DNA from: an uncultured Christensenella sp.
GTDB lineage: Bacteria > Bacillota > Clostridia > Christensenellales > UBA1242
Length of the DNA: 12,792 nucleotides
NCBI GenBank assembly: GCA_949295755.1
Contig: CASFMG010000064.1
Location: 1 to 12,792, forward strand
Direction of reading: 5' to 3'
Shown piece after piece: positions 1-7,582 of the stretch. How positions within the stretch are numbered: the first letter of the stretch is position 1; each line of letters starts with the position of its first letter. The position numbers were made by a program, and so were the translations under genes. The notes below the pieces were generated by a model. It saw nothing but the letters and a program-made list of their open reading frames with translations. It was not told the origin of the DNA and did no database searches.

Positions 1-52
1 ATATAAAAAAAATATAAAATTTTTTCATATTTAAAAATTTTTGTCGTTTATT

Positions 53-94
53 TTGTTTTTATTTATATTTAGGTTATACTAATGTTATACTAAT
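53..94 (+). promoter_or_regulatory. Probable promoter of the VirB4-like gene, with tandem -10 repeats
   Basis: A -35-like TTGTTT (53-58) lies 16 bp before TATACT (75-80). The 11-mer GTTATACTAAT occurs twice back to back (73-83 and 84-94), so a second TATACT sits at 86-91. This gives two overlapping candidate -10 boxes in front of the SD at 105-110. The assignment rests on motif likeness only; the start of transcription is not known. Confidence 0.5.
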
Positions 95-115
95 TATGAT
101 TATTAAGAGGTTTAT

Positions 116-2788
116 ATGAGAATAATTCCAAGAAAAACCAAAATTAAAATGGAAATTATTAAAAATGTAACGCTTGGCGATATAATTGTTGGTGCAATTG
201 GTGTTGCAGGTGCACTTGGTTTATTTTTAAGTAATTTTGCAAGTGGAATAAATTATTGGATTGGTATTGCGTGGTGTGCAATAATAATTTCACTATTTTT
301 TAAAGTTGCAGACAATATGCGTTTATACTCTACACTGGGGTATCTTTTTAGATTTTTGGCTCAGCAAAAAAAATATTCTGCAAATAAAACAAAACATAAC
401 GCTTCAATTTCAGAAATAATACCTTTTGTTGGGTTAAAACAAGACAGATTTATTGATTTTAAAGAATATTATGCACAGGTTATTGAGGTTCAACCAATAG
501 TTTTTGGTCTTTTAAATGAATACAAAAGAAATATGGTTATAAATACTTTTGCAAACGCACTTAGAAGATTAACTAATGACCAAACTGCAAGTATTGTTAA
601 ATTAAACAAAGCAATGGTTCTGGATAACTACATATATAACGAAGATAAAAAATATGATAATCTTTTGGAACTTCAATATGAAGGCGAAATTTCGAAGATG
701 GAAGTTGATGTTAGGGCGGGTGTCTTTGAAGAAAGAGTTAGTCAAATGGAAAGGCGCAATCGTCAAGATAAAATCTACAAAGATTATTTTTATATTGTTG
801 TTTATGACAAAGATAGAGAAATTCTTGAAAATACTGTAAATGGTATGATTACAACTCTAATTCAAGCAGTTACGCCAATAAATGCTCGAATTTTAACTGA
901 TAAAGAACTTTTGGTGTTTTTAAAAGCAAACTATGGAAAAGAATTTGACGAGAGAGAATTGGACTCTATTTCTATGAATCAATATTTTAATTGGGTAGTA
1001 CCTAAAAAAATTAAATTTCAAGCAGGTAGAGTTTTAATTGACAATAAACCATATAGACAATTTGCAATTTCTGATTATCCAATTCAAGTTCCTGATGCTT
1101 GGGGTGCTTCGTTTTACTTGTTGGACCGAACAAAAGTTGTAACTAAAATAAAACCACAAAAAAAATATGAGTCAGAAAAAGCAATAGATAAAGCAATAAT
1201 GGAAATGGAAGGTAAGTTTGCTCATTATGCATCGACAAGTAGACAGATTGAAAATGAAACGCACCTTGAAACATTAAGAAATTTACTTGTTAGTTTAAAA
1301 AACAACAACGAACAACTTTTTGATGTAAATATATTTGTTACTTGTGAAGAACCTGCCAGAAAAGAAGTTAGAGCAATGCTTAGGCAGGAAGGTTTTAAAT
1401 ATAGTGAAATGTTTGGAAGACAAGTTGATGCATTTATTAGTTCAAATATTTCAATGAGAGATAATGTAAACGATTGTAAAAGGGGAATTCCAACAACAAG
1501 TTTGGCTGCAATTTTCCCATTTATAAGTGCTGCACTTCAAGATAAAAATGGATTTTATATTGGAGATAATGAATTTCCTGTTTTTGTTGATTTCTTTTTA
1601 AGAAATAGAGAAAGAGTTAACTCAAATATGATGATTATAGGAAAATCTGGTTCAGGAAAATCTTATGCAACAAAAACTCTTTTAACTAATTTTGCTGCAG
1701 ATAATACAAAAGTATTTATTTTGGATCCTGAAAACGAATATACTAATCTTGCAATAAATTTAAAAGGAAAAGTTATTGATGTTGGTTCTTCTCAAATGGG
1801 AATTATAAATCCATTTCACGTTATGACTTCTCTTAAAGATGATACCATTTCTCTTACTGCAAAAAAAGATGAAGATGGCAAAGTAATTGATGAAGAATAC
1901 AATTCAAGTGATACTTTTGCACAGCACTTGCAATTTTTGGAACAATTCTTCCGTGTTATTCTTGAAGGTATAGAATCAGATCCGTTTGAACTTTTAAACT
2001 CACTAGTGGTTGAAGTTTATACAAAGAAAGGAATAACAGAAAATAGTAATTTTACAACACTTAAAGCAGAAGATTTTCCAATATTTGACGATTTATATAA
2101 TTTAATATTAAAAAAACTTAAAACTGAAAAAAATGAATATGTTTTAAATAACTTAAACATTGTTGAAACATATATTAAAAAATTTGCAAAGGGTGGAAGA
2201 AACAGTAAACTTTGGAACGGACCAACAACTCTTGAAACAAAAGAAAATTTTATTACATTTAACTTTCAATCACTGCTTGCAAGTAATAACCAAGTTATTG
2301 CAAATGCACAAATGCTTATTGTGTTTAAGTATTTGATGAATGAAATTATAAAAAACAAAGATTTTAATGCTAAATACAATGTGCTTAGAAAAATTATTGT
2401 AGCTGTTGATGAAGCACATATGTTCATAAATCCTAAATACCCAATTGCCCTCGACTTTATGGCTCAAATGGCAAAAAGAATTCGTAAATATGGTGGAATG
2501 CAAATTGTTATTACACAAAATATAAAAGACTTTGTTGGTTCGCCAGAAATTGAAAGACAATCAACGGCAGTTATTAATGCCAGTCAATATTCTATGATTT
2601 TCTCGCTTGCGCCTAGTGATATGAATGACCTTGTTGAACTTTATAGGAAGTCTGGTGAAATCAACCAACAAGAGCAAGACACTATTGTTACTGCAGGTGT
2701 AGGACAAGCCTTTTTAATCACAAGTCCAATGAATAGAACAATGGTTCAAATTGTTGCTTATGATTATGTAAAAAGACTATTTTCATAA
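116..2788 (+). CDS. VirB4-family type IV secretion ATPase with fused N-terminal PrgI/VirB3-like membrane module
   Basis: 890 residues. Proteins of this family are hexameric AAA+ ATPases at the inner face of the membrane that power conjugation or type IV secretion. Residues 508-516 form a Walker A loop (GKSGSGKS, 509-516). Walker B is a hydrophobic strand ending in D765-E766-A767-H768, and a sensor/Q-type motif VITQN lies at 798-802. The 370-500 region matches the conserved VirB4 stretch before Walker A (for example FVTCEEPARKEV and a later DCKRGIP). Residues 20-41 and 46-63 are two hydrophobic helices. They follow a short basic start (MRIIPRKTK) and precede a basic YLFRFLAQQKKY stretch, the plan of the small PrgI/VirB3-like membrane protein, so I infer a fusion. 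The start is fixed by AAGAGG 5 nt upstream. No other secretion gene is recognisable nearby, so whether it serves conjugation, an integrated element or another export role is unknown. Confidence 0.9.
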   Translation: MRIIPRKTKIKMEIIKNVTLGDIIVGAIGVAGALGLFLSNFASGINYWIGIAWCAIIISLFFKVADNMRLYSTLGYLFRFLAQQKKYSANKTKHNASISEIIPFVGLKQDRFIDFKEYYAQVIEVQPIVFGLLNEYKRNMVINTFANALRRLTNDQTASIVKLNKAMVLDNYIYNEDKKYDNLLELQYEGEISKMEVDVRAGVFEERVSQMERRNRQDKIYKDYFYIVVYDKDREILENTVNGMITTLIQAVTPINARILTDKELLVFLKANYGKEFDERELDSISMNQYFNWVVPKKIKFQAGRVLIDNKPYRQFAISDYPIQVPDAWGASFYLLDRTKVVTKIKPQKKYESEKAIDKAIMEMEGKFAHYASTSRQIENETHLETLRNLLVSLKNNNEQLFDVNIFVTCEEPARKEVRAMLRQEGFKYSEMFGRQVDAFISSNISMRDNVNDCKRGIPTTSLAAIFPFISAALQDKNGFYIGDNEFPVFVDFFLRNRERVNSNMMIIGKSGSGKSYATKTLLTNFAADNTKVFILDPENEYTNLAINLKGKVIDVGSSQMGIINPFHVMTSLKDDTISLTAKKDEDGKVIDEEYNSSDTFAQHLQFLEQFFRVILEGIESDPFELLNSLVVEVYTKKGITENSNFTTLKAEDFPIFDDLYNLILKKLKTEKNEYVLNNLNIVETYIKKFAKGGRNSKLWNGPTTLETKENFITFNFQSLLASNNQVIANAQMLIVFKYLMNEIIKNKDFNAKYNVLRKIIVAVDEAHMFINPKYPIALDFMAQMAKRIRKYGGMQIVITQNIKDFVGSPEIERQSTAVINASQYSMIFSLAPSDMNDLVELYRKSGEINQQEQDTIVTAGVGQAFLITSPMNRTMVQIVAYDYVKRLFS

Positions 2789-2807
2789 AGACCCGAAAGG
2801 GTTTTTT
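2789..2807 (+). terminator. Weak intrinsic terminator after the VirB4-like gene
   Basis: ACCC (2791-2794), a GAAA tetraloop and GGGT (2799-2802) form a short GC-rich hairpin that begins just after the stop codon. It runs into six T (2802-2807). A G-T pair and A-T pairs can extend the stem at its base. The stem is short, so termination may be partial. Confidence 0.6.
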
Positions 2808-2894
2808 GGATTTTTATAGCATATAATATATTGGTGTTTTACAAATATTTGCATAATATATTTCACAATATATAGATTTTTTTTAATAAGGGTA

Positions 2895-2923
2895 TTGTAA
2901 TATTATTAAATAAATGCTATAAT
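2895..2923 (+). promoter_or_regulatory. Promoter of the 596-residue hypothetical gene
   Basis: TTGTAA (2895-2900), a 17-bp spacer and TATAAT (2918-2923) preceded by TGC (extended -10). This is close to the sigma-70/SigA consensus. It shares TTGTAA and TGCTATAAT with the hflX promoter at 6457-6485. GGAGG follows at 2935-2939. Confidence 0.75.
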
Positions 2924-2943
2924 AGTAAACAAATGGAGGTAAT

Positions 2944-4734
2944 ATGGCTATAATAAATTCGAATATTTTATCACAAAAAATGTTGAAAGATTTAAAGAAT
3001 TATCAAGCAACAGGTGAAGACGCAATATATTTATTAGGATATTATAGAAATTTAAGTACAGATGAAATTATTACCCGATTGCAAACTTCAAGAATAGAAG
3101 ATATTATTAACTCAGGCTTAAAAACAGAAGAAGAATGGAATAATTTTAGTGCACCAATAAAAAAAATACGAACAGAGAGTGGTTCTGTTTATGGTGACAA
3201 ATATTCTTGTTATGCATTAAAAGAAAATGATTTTTCATATGGACATTTAAGATATCCTATGTCTAGTTTTTTTGCATCAAAAAACATTTTGTTTGTCAAA
3301 AAAACATTTCCTAAATACGAATCGCTTATTTCAAAAATACAAAATGTATATAAAGTAAAAGTAATTGAAAGAAACTATCAAAATCAATTATTTAAATATA
3401 AAAAAGAAAATAAAATAAAAGCAATGATAAAAAATGTTGCTTATGGTTTTTTAAATCTTTGCAGAACTATATTAAAAAAAAATAAGTTAAATTACAGACC
3501 ATCGTATAGAGGTAAAATCTTTGTTAAAGACAATGTTGTGTTTAACAATGGTTTTGTATACCAAATTTCTGAGCAAGAAAAGTTTACAAAAATTTTAGAT
3601 GGTATACTCGCAATTACAACCAAAAATGCGGCGAAAAAACTAAGGTCAAATTTATCAAGTAAAGAATTGTTTTTTAGTAGATTATATGCAGAAGTTTTAC
3701 TTTCAAGAGCAATAGATTATGGTGATAGTGAAACCAATAGAAAAATTGAAGATTGTTTAACTTTACAAATGTCAAATGTCTTGGCAGGGTTAAATATGTC
3801 TAATAGCGAAATAAACGAGGCTGCAAGGATTGGATTTAATGTTGCCCTTGTTACTATAAAAAGGTTAGGTTTATCGCTTGAAGATGTGAAAAAGAGTGTT
3901 TTAAACGCGGGATATAAGTACGATACAATGCCAACATCTATTGAAGAAGCACTTTTGCCTAAATATGTTTCAAATCCACTTCTTATTGAAAATAAAGACA
4001 ATGAAATTGTGAAAGAACAATCAGCAGAAGTTCAAAAAAATGAATATAAACCAAACTTTGTAATTTTAAACGAGAAAGAAGCATATAGAGACAATGAAAA
4101 ACAAAATAAAGATGTTGTTGATGCAAATATAACAGATAAAGATGCTGATGAAAATAAATATGCTGATAAAATAAAACTAGTTGGTGTAAAAGATACCAAA
4201 ACATATTTAACAAAAAACAGTGCGAAGAAATACATTGATAGAGTTATAGAATCTAATTTTAAAAAGAAAATAGACCAGTCTGTAGGCCAAATACTTTTGG
4301 GGGAAGTCGGAGATAAAAAACTAGAAAAATTGAATAGACAATATAATTTTGTTGAACATATGTTATCGTTTTATAATAAAAACAAAGATATGGACACAAC
4401 AAAAATTGAAGAAATTATGAACAATGAGTTGTATGTTAGAAAGGATGTTGCTGACAACAACTATGCTCATTCTTTTGGAAAAAGTTTTGTTGATTTAAGA
4501 CAAGATATTTTAAACGGATTGTTTGAGAATCAAGAAACAATTGAAAAGAAAGACGAAAAAACTATTATTACTTTAATAAATGAATATGTTGAACAAAAAT
4601 ATGGCAAAATACTTTCTTCATTGGTTTTGAATGCTTTAAATAATAAAAACTTAAATAAAATATACAAAGAGATAGATAATAAAGAATTTACACCAAAAAC
4701 ATTTGATAAAGTTGAAAACAATGAAAAAGACTAA
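2944..4734 (+). CDS. Hypothetical protein, 596 residues, no recognised family
   Basis: I do not recognise this protein. The start ATG lies 4 nt after a strong GGAGG, behind a near-consensus promoter, and the frame is open to a TAA inside the terminator dyad. There is no signal peptide or convincing membrane helix, so it is probably cytoplasmic. The N-terminal part (1-345) looks folded. It has a basic stretch around 145-195 with a mildly hydrophobic piece at 160-177 (MIKNVAYGFLNLC), then helical sequence from about 215 to 335. Residues 345-410 are a charged, low-complexity linker rich in N, K, D and E. The C-terminal part (415-575) is lysine-rich and mostly helical. It follows the VirB4-like gene by 155 bp but has its own promoter and lies after a terminator, so a joint function is only a guess. 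The gene is clearly real; its role is unknown. Confidence 0.85.
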   Translation: MAIINSNILSQKMLKDLKNYQATGEDAIYLLGYYRNLSTDEIITRLQTSRIEDIINSGLKTEEEWNNFSAPIKKIRTESGSVYGDKYSCYALKENDFSYGHLRYPMSSFFASKNILFVKKTFPKYESLISKIQNVYKVKVIERNYQNQLFKYKKENKIKAMIKNVAYGFLNLCRTILKKNKLNYRPSYRGKIFVKDNVVFNNGFVYQISEQEKFTKILDGILAITTKNAAKKLRSNLSSKELFFSRLYAEVLLSRAIDYGDSETNRKIEDCLTLQMSNVLAGLNMSNSEINEAARIGFNVALVTIKRLGLSLEDVKKSVLNAGYKYDTMPTSIEEALLPKYVSNPLLIENKDNEIVKEQSAEVQKNEYKPNFVILNEKEAYRDNEKQNKDVVDANITDKDADENKYADKIKLVGVKDTKTYLTKNSAKKYIDRVIESNFKKKIDQSVGQILLGEVGDKKLEKLNRQYNFVEHMLSFYNKNKDMDTTKIEEIMNNELYVRKDVADNNYAHSFGKSFVDLRQDILNGLFENQETIEKKDEKTIITLINEYVEQKYGKILSSLVLNALNNKNLNKIYKEIDNKEFTPKTFDKVENNEKD

Positions 4735-4753
4735 GAATTCTTAGTCTTTTTTT
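4724..4753. terminator. Bidirectional intrinsic terminator overlapping both convergent stop codons
   Basis: A perfect dyad: left arm AAAAAGACTAAGAA (4724-4737), right arm TTCTTAGTCTTTTT (4738-4751). It would fold with an AATT loop and has a T-run to 4753 on the plus strand. On the minus strand the matching T-run is the complement of 4724-4728. The plus-strand TAA (4732-4734) and the minus-strand TAA (4743-4741) sit at mirror positions in the two arms. It should end both the 596-residue gene and the aldolase gene. Confidence 0.9.
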
Positions 4754-5664
4754 ATGCTTTTAAAATTAAAAACATTTTCTATTTTGTATGCAACAAGTTC
4801 TGCAATTTTTTCTTGTGCGTATCCAAAATATTTTTTTGTGTCCACACTATCTTTGTTTTGATTGAAATATTCTCTTAATGCTAAAGTGGTTGCCATTCTA
4901 ATGTCTGTATCAACATTTATTTTACACACATTGTAATTTGAACACGCTTTTTTTAACATTTCACTTGGTACACCTTTCGCCTTTTTTATTTCTCCACCTA
5001 AAAGGTTTATTTTATCAACAGTTTGTTCATCAACACTTGATGCACCGTGCAAAACAAAAGGAAAGTTTGGCAAATTGTTTTGTATTTGTTGCAAAATATC
5101 AAAAGCGAGTTTTGGTTCACCATTAAATTTATTTATTCCGTGGCTTGTGCCTATTGCTATTGCAAGAGAGTCCACTCCTGTTTTTTCAACAAATTCTTTT
5201 GCTTGAATAGGCGAGGTAAATATACTTTCATTGCTTATATGTTCATCTTCTACACCAAGTAGGCGACCGAGTTCACCTTCAACTTGAATGTTAAATTTGT
5301 GTGCATAATCGACAACTTGTTTTGTAAGTTTAACATTTTCGTCAAATAATAAACTACTTCCATCTATCATAACACTATCAAATCCTAAATCTATTGCCTT
5401 TTTGCAAATATTAAAATCTTTGCCGTGGTCCAAATGAAAGAAAAATGGAATATTATATTTTTTTTTTGTTGCAATAATTATATTTTTTAAATATTCATCG
5501 CCCATATGTTTCATTGCACTTGATGATACTGCAACAATAACTGGTGCATTTAGTTTTGTTGCTCCGTCTAAAATTCCTTTTAAACTTTCTAAATTGCAAA
5601 AATTAAAAGCCCCCAGCGCATAACCATTTTTAATTGCATCTTGATAATATTGTTTTAATGTCAT
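4741..5664 (-). CDS. fba: Class II fructose-1,6-bisphosphate aldolase
   Basis: 307 residues, the usual size for this family. It cleaves fructose 1,6-bisphosphate to glyceraldehyde 3-phosphate and dihydroxyacetone phosphate in glycolysis, using zinc, in the cytoplasm. The motif FHLDHG (76-81) carries the catalytic Asp79 and zinc ligand His80. The other expected zinc ligands are His175 in AIGTSHG and His206 in VLHGASS. The conserved acidic segment is VEGELGR (128-134). Phosphate-binding sequence KINVDTDIRMA spans 248-258. The C-terminal KKYFGYAQEKI matches the bacterial/amitochondriate-protist type of FBA. A tagatose-bisphosphate aldolase activity cannot be excluded from sequence alone, but FBA is more likely. 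The start is supported by AAGGAG (5675-5670) 5 nt upstream. The gene is monocistronic, convergent with the hypothetical gene at 2944 and divergent from 5776. Confidence 0.93.
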   Translation of the reverse strand: MTLKQYYQDAIKNGYALGAFNFCNLESLKGILDGATKLNAPVIVAVSSSAMKHMGDEYLKNIIIATKKKYNIPFFFHLDHGKDFNICKKAIDLGFDSVMIDGSSLLFDENVKLTKQVVDYAHKFNIQVEGELGRLLGVEDEHISNESIFTSPIQAKEFVEKTGVDSLAIAIGTSHGINKFNGEPKLAFDILQQIQNNLPNFPFVLHGASSVDEQTVDKINLLGGEIKKAKGVPSEMLKKACSNYNVCKINVDTDIRMATTLALREYFNQNKDSVDTKKYFGYAQEKIAELVAYKIENVFNFKSIKKD

Positions 5665-5681
5665 AAAATCTCCTTATTATA

Positions 5682-5710
5682 ATTTTATACTCAATTAAAT
5701 AAATTTACAA
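5682..5710 (-). promoter_or_regulatory. fba: Promoter of the aldolase gene
   Basis: Read on the minus strand, TTGTAA (5710-5705), a 17-bp spacer and TAAAAT (5687-5682). An overlapping TATAAA (5689-5684) is an alternative -10 at 15-bp spacing. The AAGGAG SD follows at 5675-5670. The -35 is the same TTGTAA variant seen before the genes at 2944 and 6514. Confidence 0.6.
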
Positions 5711-5724
5711 ATTTTTTGTATATA

Positions 5725-5752
5725 TTTACTTTATAATTCATTTCTATATTAT
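5725..5752 (+). promoter_or_regulatory. Possible promoter of the 225-residue membrane-anchored protein
   Basis: TTTACT (5725-5730), a 16-bp spacer and TATTAT (5747-5752). If used, it would give a leader of only about 17 nt with no SD. A second option is TATATT (5765-5770), which would make the transcript start at or beside the ATG (leaderless). The region is AT-rich throughout, so chance matches are easy. Confidence 0.3.
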
Positions 5753-5775
5753 TGCGTTTATGAATATATTACATT

Positions 5776-6453
5776 ATGAAAAAATACTTAATTTTTACAT
5801 CAATGATAATTATATGTATAGTAGGCATAGTTTGTATAAATATTTATTTTGGAAGAAGTCAAATATATAATATGACATCTCAAATACAATACAATTATTT
5901 TATGCAAAGCACAGAAAGATATTTTGTGGAGTTTTATTCAGGAGAGCGTGAAAATGTTTTTGAATACAATGGCATAAGTACACAAAAAGTACAATATGGA
6001 ATTTTTTCAGTTAAACTTTATGGAGATAATAATTATGCAAAATCGTTGAATGCTTTTATTAAATTAAATGGCAAAGAATATATTTATATTTTAGAAAAAA
6101 ATCCATTCAATTCAACTTTTATGTGTGATGTGGGCAGTGTATTTGAAGAAGATGCAAGCATAGAAATTTTAATCGAAAATTTAGATGATACATATGTTAA
6201 ACTAGATTGTATTTCTAATTCCTTCAATATAAATTATTACAAAGCACTAGAAAAGGGATTTAATGTTTTAAAACAATTTATAAAGGATAATTCAAAAAAC
6301 AACAAATCTTGTGAATGTTACTTAACAATTGTGTATAATAAATACGATAATAATACCAATTATTTTTGGGCATTTATGGTTAAAACAAATAATTTGCAAT
6401 CTAAAAATGCAGTGATTGATGCTTTTAATGGAGAAGTTGTATTTGTGAGTTAG
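5776..6453 (+). CDS. Membrane-anchored hypothetical protein with a PepSY-like C-terminal end
   Basis: 225 residues. MKKY followed by a hydrophobic helix (about 4-24) is an N-terminal anchor or uncleaved signal, so the remaining 200 residues should lie outside the membrane. The body looks rich in beta strands. The last 30 residues (YFWAFMV, then IDAFNGEVVFV at 214-224) resemble the closing strands of PepSY-type domains, where an aromatic/hydrophobic strand is followed by a strand ending 'DA.tGeV'. This likeness is weak and no function follows from it. The start is bounded by an in-frame TGA at 5761-5763, and no SD is visible upstream of the ATG, unlike most genes here. It ends just before the hflX promoter with no terminator between, so read-through into hflX is possible. 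The three Cys outside the membrane (117, 145 and the pair 179/181 counted as one cluster) have no evident motif. Confidence 0.8.
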   Translation: MKKYLIFTSMIIICIVGIVCINIYFGRSQIYNMTSQIQYNYFMQSTERYFVEFYSGERENVFEYNGISTQKVQYGIFSVKLYGDNNYAKSLNAFIKLNGKEYIYILEKNPFNSTFMCDVGSVFEEDASIEILIENLDDTYVKLDCISNSFNINYYKALEKGFNVLKQFIKDNSKNNKSCECYLTIVYNKYDNNTNYFWAFMVKTNNLQSKNAVIDAFNGEVVFVS

Positions 6454-6456
6454 TTA

Positions 6457-6485
6457 TTGTAATTGAGAGTTTTTTGTGCTATAAT
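6457..6485 (+). promoter_or_regulatory. hflX: hflX promoter
   Basis: TTGTAA (6457-6462), a 17-bp spacer and TATAAT (6480-6485) with TGC immediately before it (extended -10). It begins 4 nt after the stop codon of the upstream gene. The AAGGAG SD is at 6503-6508. Confidence 0.75.
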
Positions 6486-6513
6486 TTTCTAGACTGATTT
6501 TTAAGGAGAGTAT

Positions 6514-7581
6514 ATGGCATACGAAACAAAGAAAATAATAGAAAAGGCATATTTGGTTGGAGTAACATTTTCAAATAAAGAAGATGTTAATATTTCACTT
6601 ACCGAACTTAAAAGTCTTTGTGAAACTGCTGGACTAATAGTTGTTGGTCAAACACATCAACTTGTAAGACAAGTAACGCCTGCAACACTAATTGGTACAG
6701 GAAAGGTTGAAGAAATAAAACAAGAAATTGAAAAAAATGGTGCAAATGTTGTTGTGGTGGACTATGAACTTAGTGGCTCACAAGCACGAAATTTGTCAGA
6801 TATTTTTAATGTTAAAGTTATTGATAGAATAACACTGATTTTAGACATTTTTGCACAAAGAACAACAAGTAATGAAGGAAAGTTACAAGTTGAACTTGCA
6901 CAACTTAAATATAATATTCCAAGACTTGCAGGAATAAGTGGAACAAGTGGAAAGTTTGGTGGAAGTGGCGTTGGGATGAGAGGACCAGGAGAAACAAAAC
7001 TTGAAATAAACCGAAGAATTGCACAAAACAATATTTTAAAACTAGAAAAAGAACTTGAAAAAATAAAACAAAATAGAGATATTCAAAGAAAGTCTAGAAA
7101 AGAAAATTCCATTTGTAAAGTTGCTATTGTGGGATATACAAACGCAGGTAAAAGTACACTCTTAAATTTAATAACAAAGGCATCAATATATGCTGATGAC
7201 AAGTTGTTTGCCACTCTTGACACAACAAGTCGAACTGTTTGGCTTTGCGAAGGCCAAAAAATTGTTTTAACAGATACTGTTGGATTTATTTCAAAACTGC
7301 CACACGATTTAGTAGATGCGTTTAGTTCCACACTTGATGAAGCGAAAGATGCCGATATAATTTTGCATTTGATTGATGTAAGTAATCCACATTATTTAAG
7401 TCAGGTTGATGTTGTAAATAAAGTTTTAAACGATTTGGGTATAAAATGTCCAATAATAAAAGTTTATAATAAATGCGATAAAGTTTTAAATAAAGAAAAT
7501 GATGACGGTGTGTACATTTCTGCTAAAAATAAAATAGATATTGAAGAGTTAAAACAAGAAATAAAAAAATATATAAGATAG
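6514..7581 (+). CDS. hflX: GTPase HflX (ribosome-associated)
   Basis: 355 residues. HflX binds the 50S subunit or 70S ribosome and, with GTP, splits stalled or hibernating ribosomes. The N-terminal nucleotide-binding domain runs from about 10 to 115 and contains the family segment TPATLIGTGKVEEI. It is followed by the glycine-rich hinge with GMRGPGETKLE (154-164) and a coiled helix (about 165-200). The G domain carries G1 GYTNAGKS (207-214), a G2 region around TLDTTSR, G3 DTVG (254-257), G4 NKCD (319-322) and G5 SAK (336-338). All expected GTP-binding motifs are intact. The protein ends about 15 residues after G5, so it lacks the extra C-terminal domain found in longer (about 420-residue) bacterial HflX. 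The gene ends in a clean TAG, and I read it as a short natural form, not a broken gene. The start is supported by AAGGAG 5 nt upstream. Confidence 0.95.
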   Translation: MAYETKKIIEKAYLVGVTFSNKEDVNISLTELKSLCETAGLIVVGQTHQLVRQVTPATLIGTGKVEEIKQEIEKNGANVVVVDYELSGSQARNLSDIFNVKVIDRITLILDIFAQRTTSNEGKLQVELAQLKYNIPRLAGISGTSGKFGGSGVGMRGPGETKLEINRRIAQNNILKLEKELEKIKQNRDIQRKSRKENSICKVAIVGYTNAGKSTLLNLITKASIYADDKLFATLDTTSRTVWLCEGQKIVLTDTVGFISKLPHDLVDAFSSTLDEAKDADIILHLIDVSNPHYLSQVDVVNKVLNDLGIKCPIIKVYNKCDKVLNKENDDGVYISAKNKIDIEELKQEIKKYIR

Positions 7582-7582
7582 T

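Noticed and set aside
2815..2890. AT-rich repeated ATAATATAT-like sequences considered as an origin or attachment site
   Set aside because: These are simple AT runs in AT-rich intergenic DNA, with no DnaA-box-like motifs, flanking repeats or integrase nearby.
3717..4235. Several minus-strand open frames opposite the 596-residue gene
   Set aside because: They mirror a real plus-strand gene, have no SD and translate to Leu/Phe/Tyr/His-rich sequence typical of the antisense of Lys/Asn/Glu-rich coding DNA.
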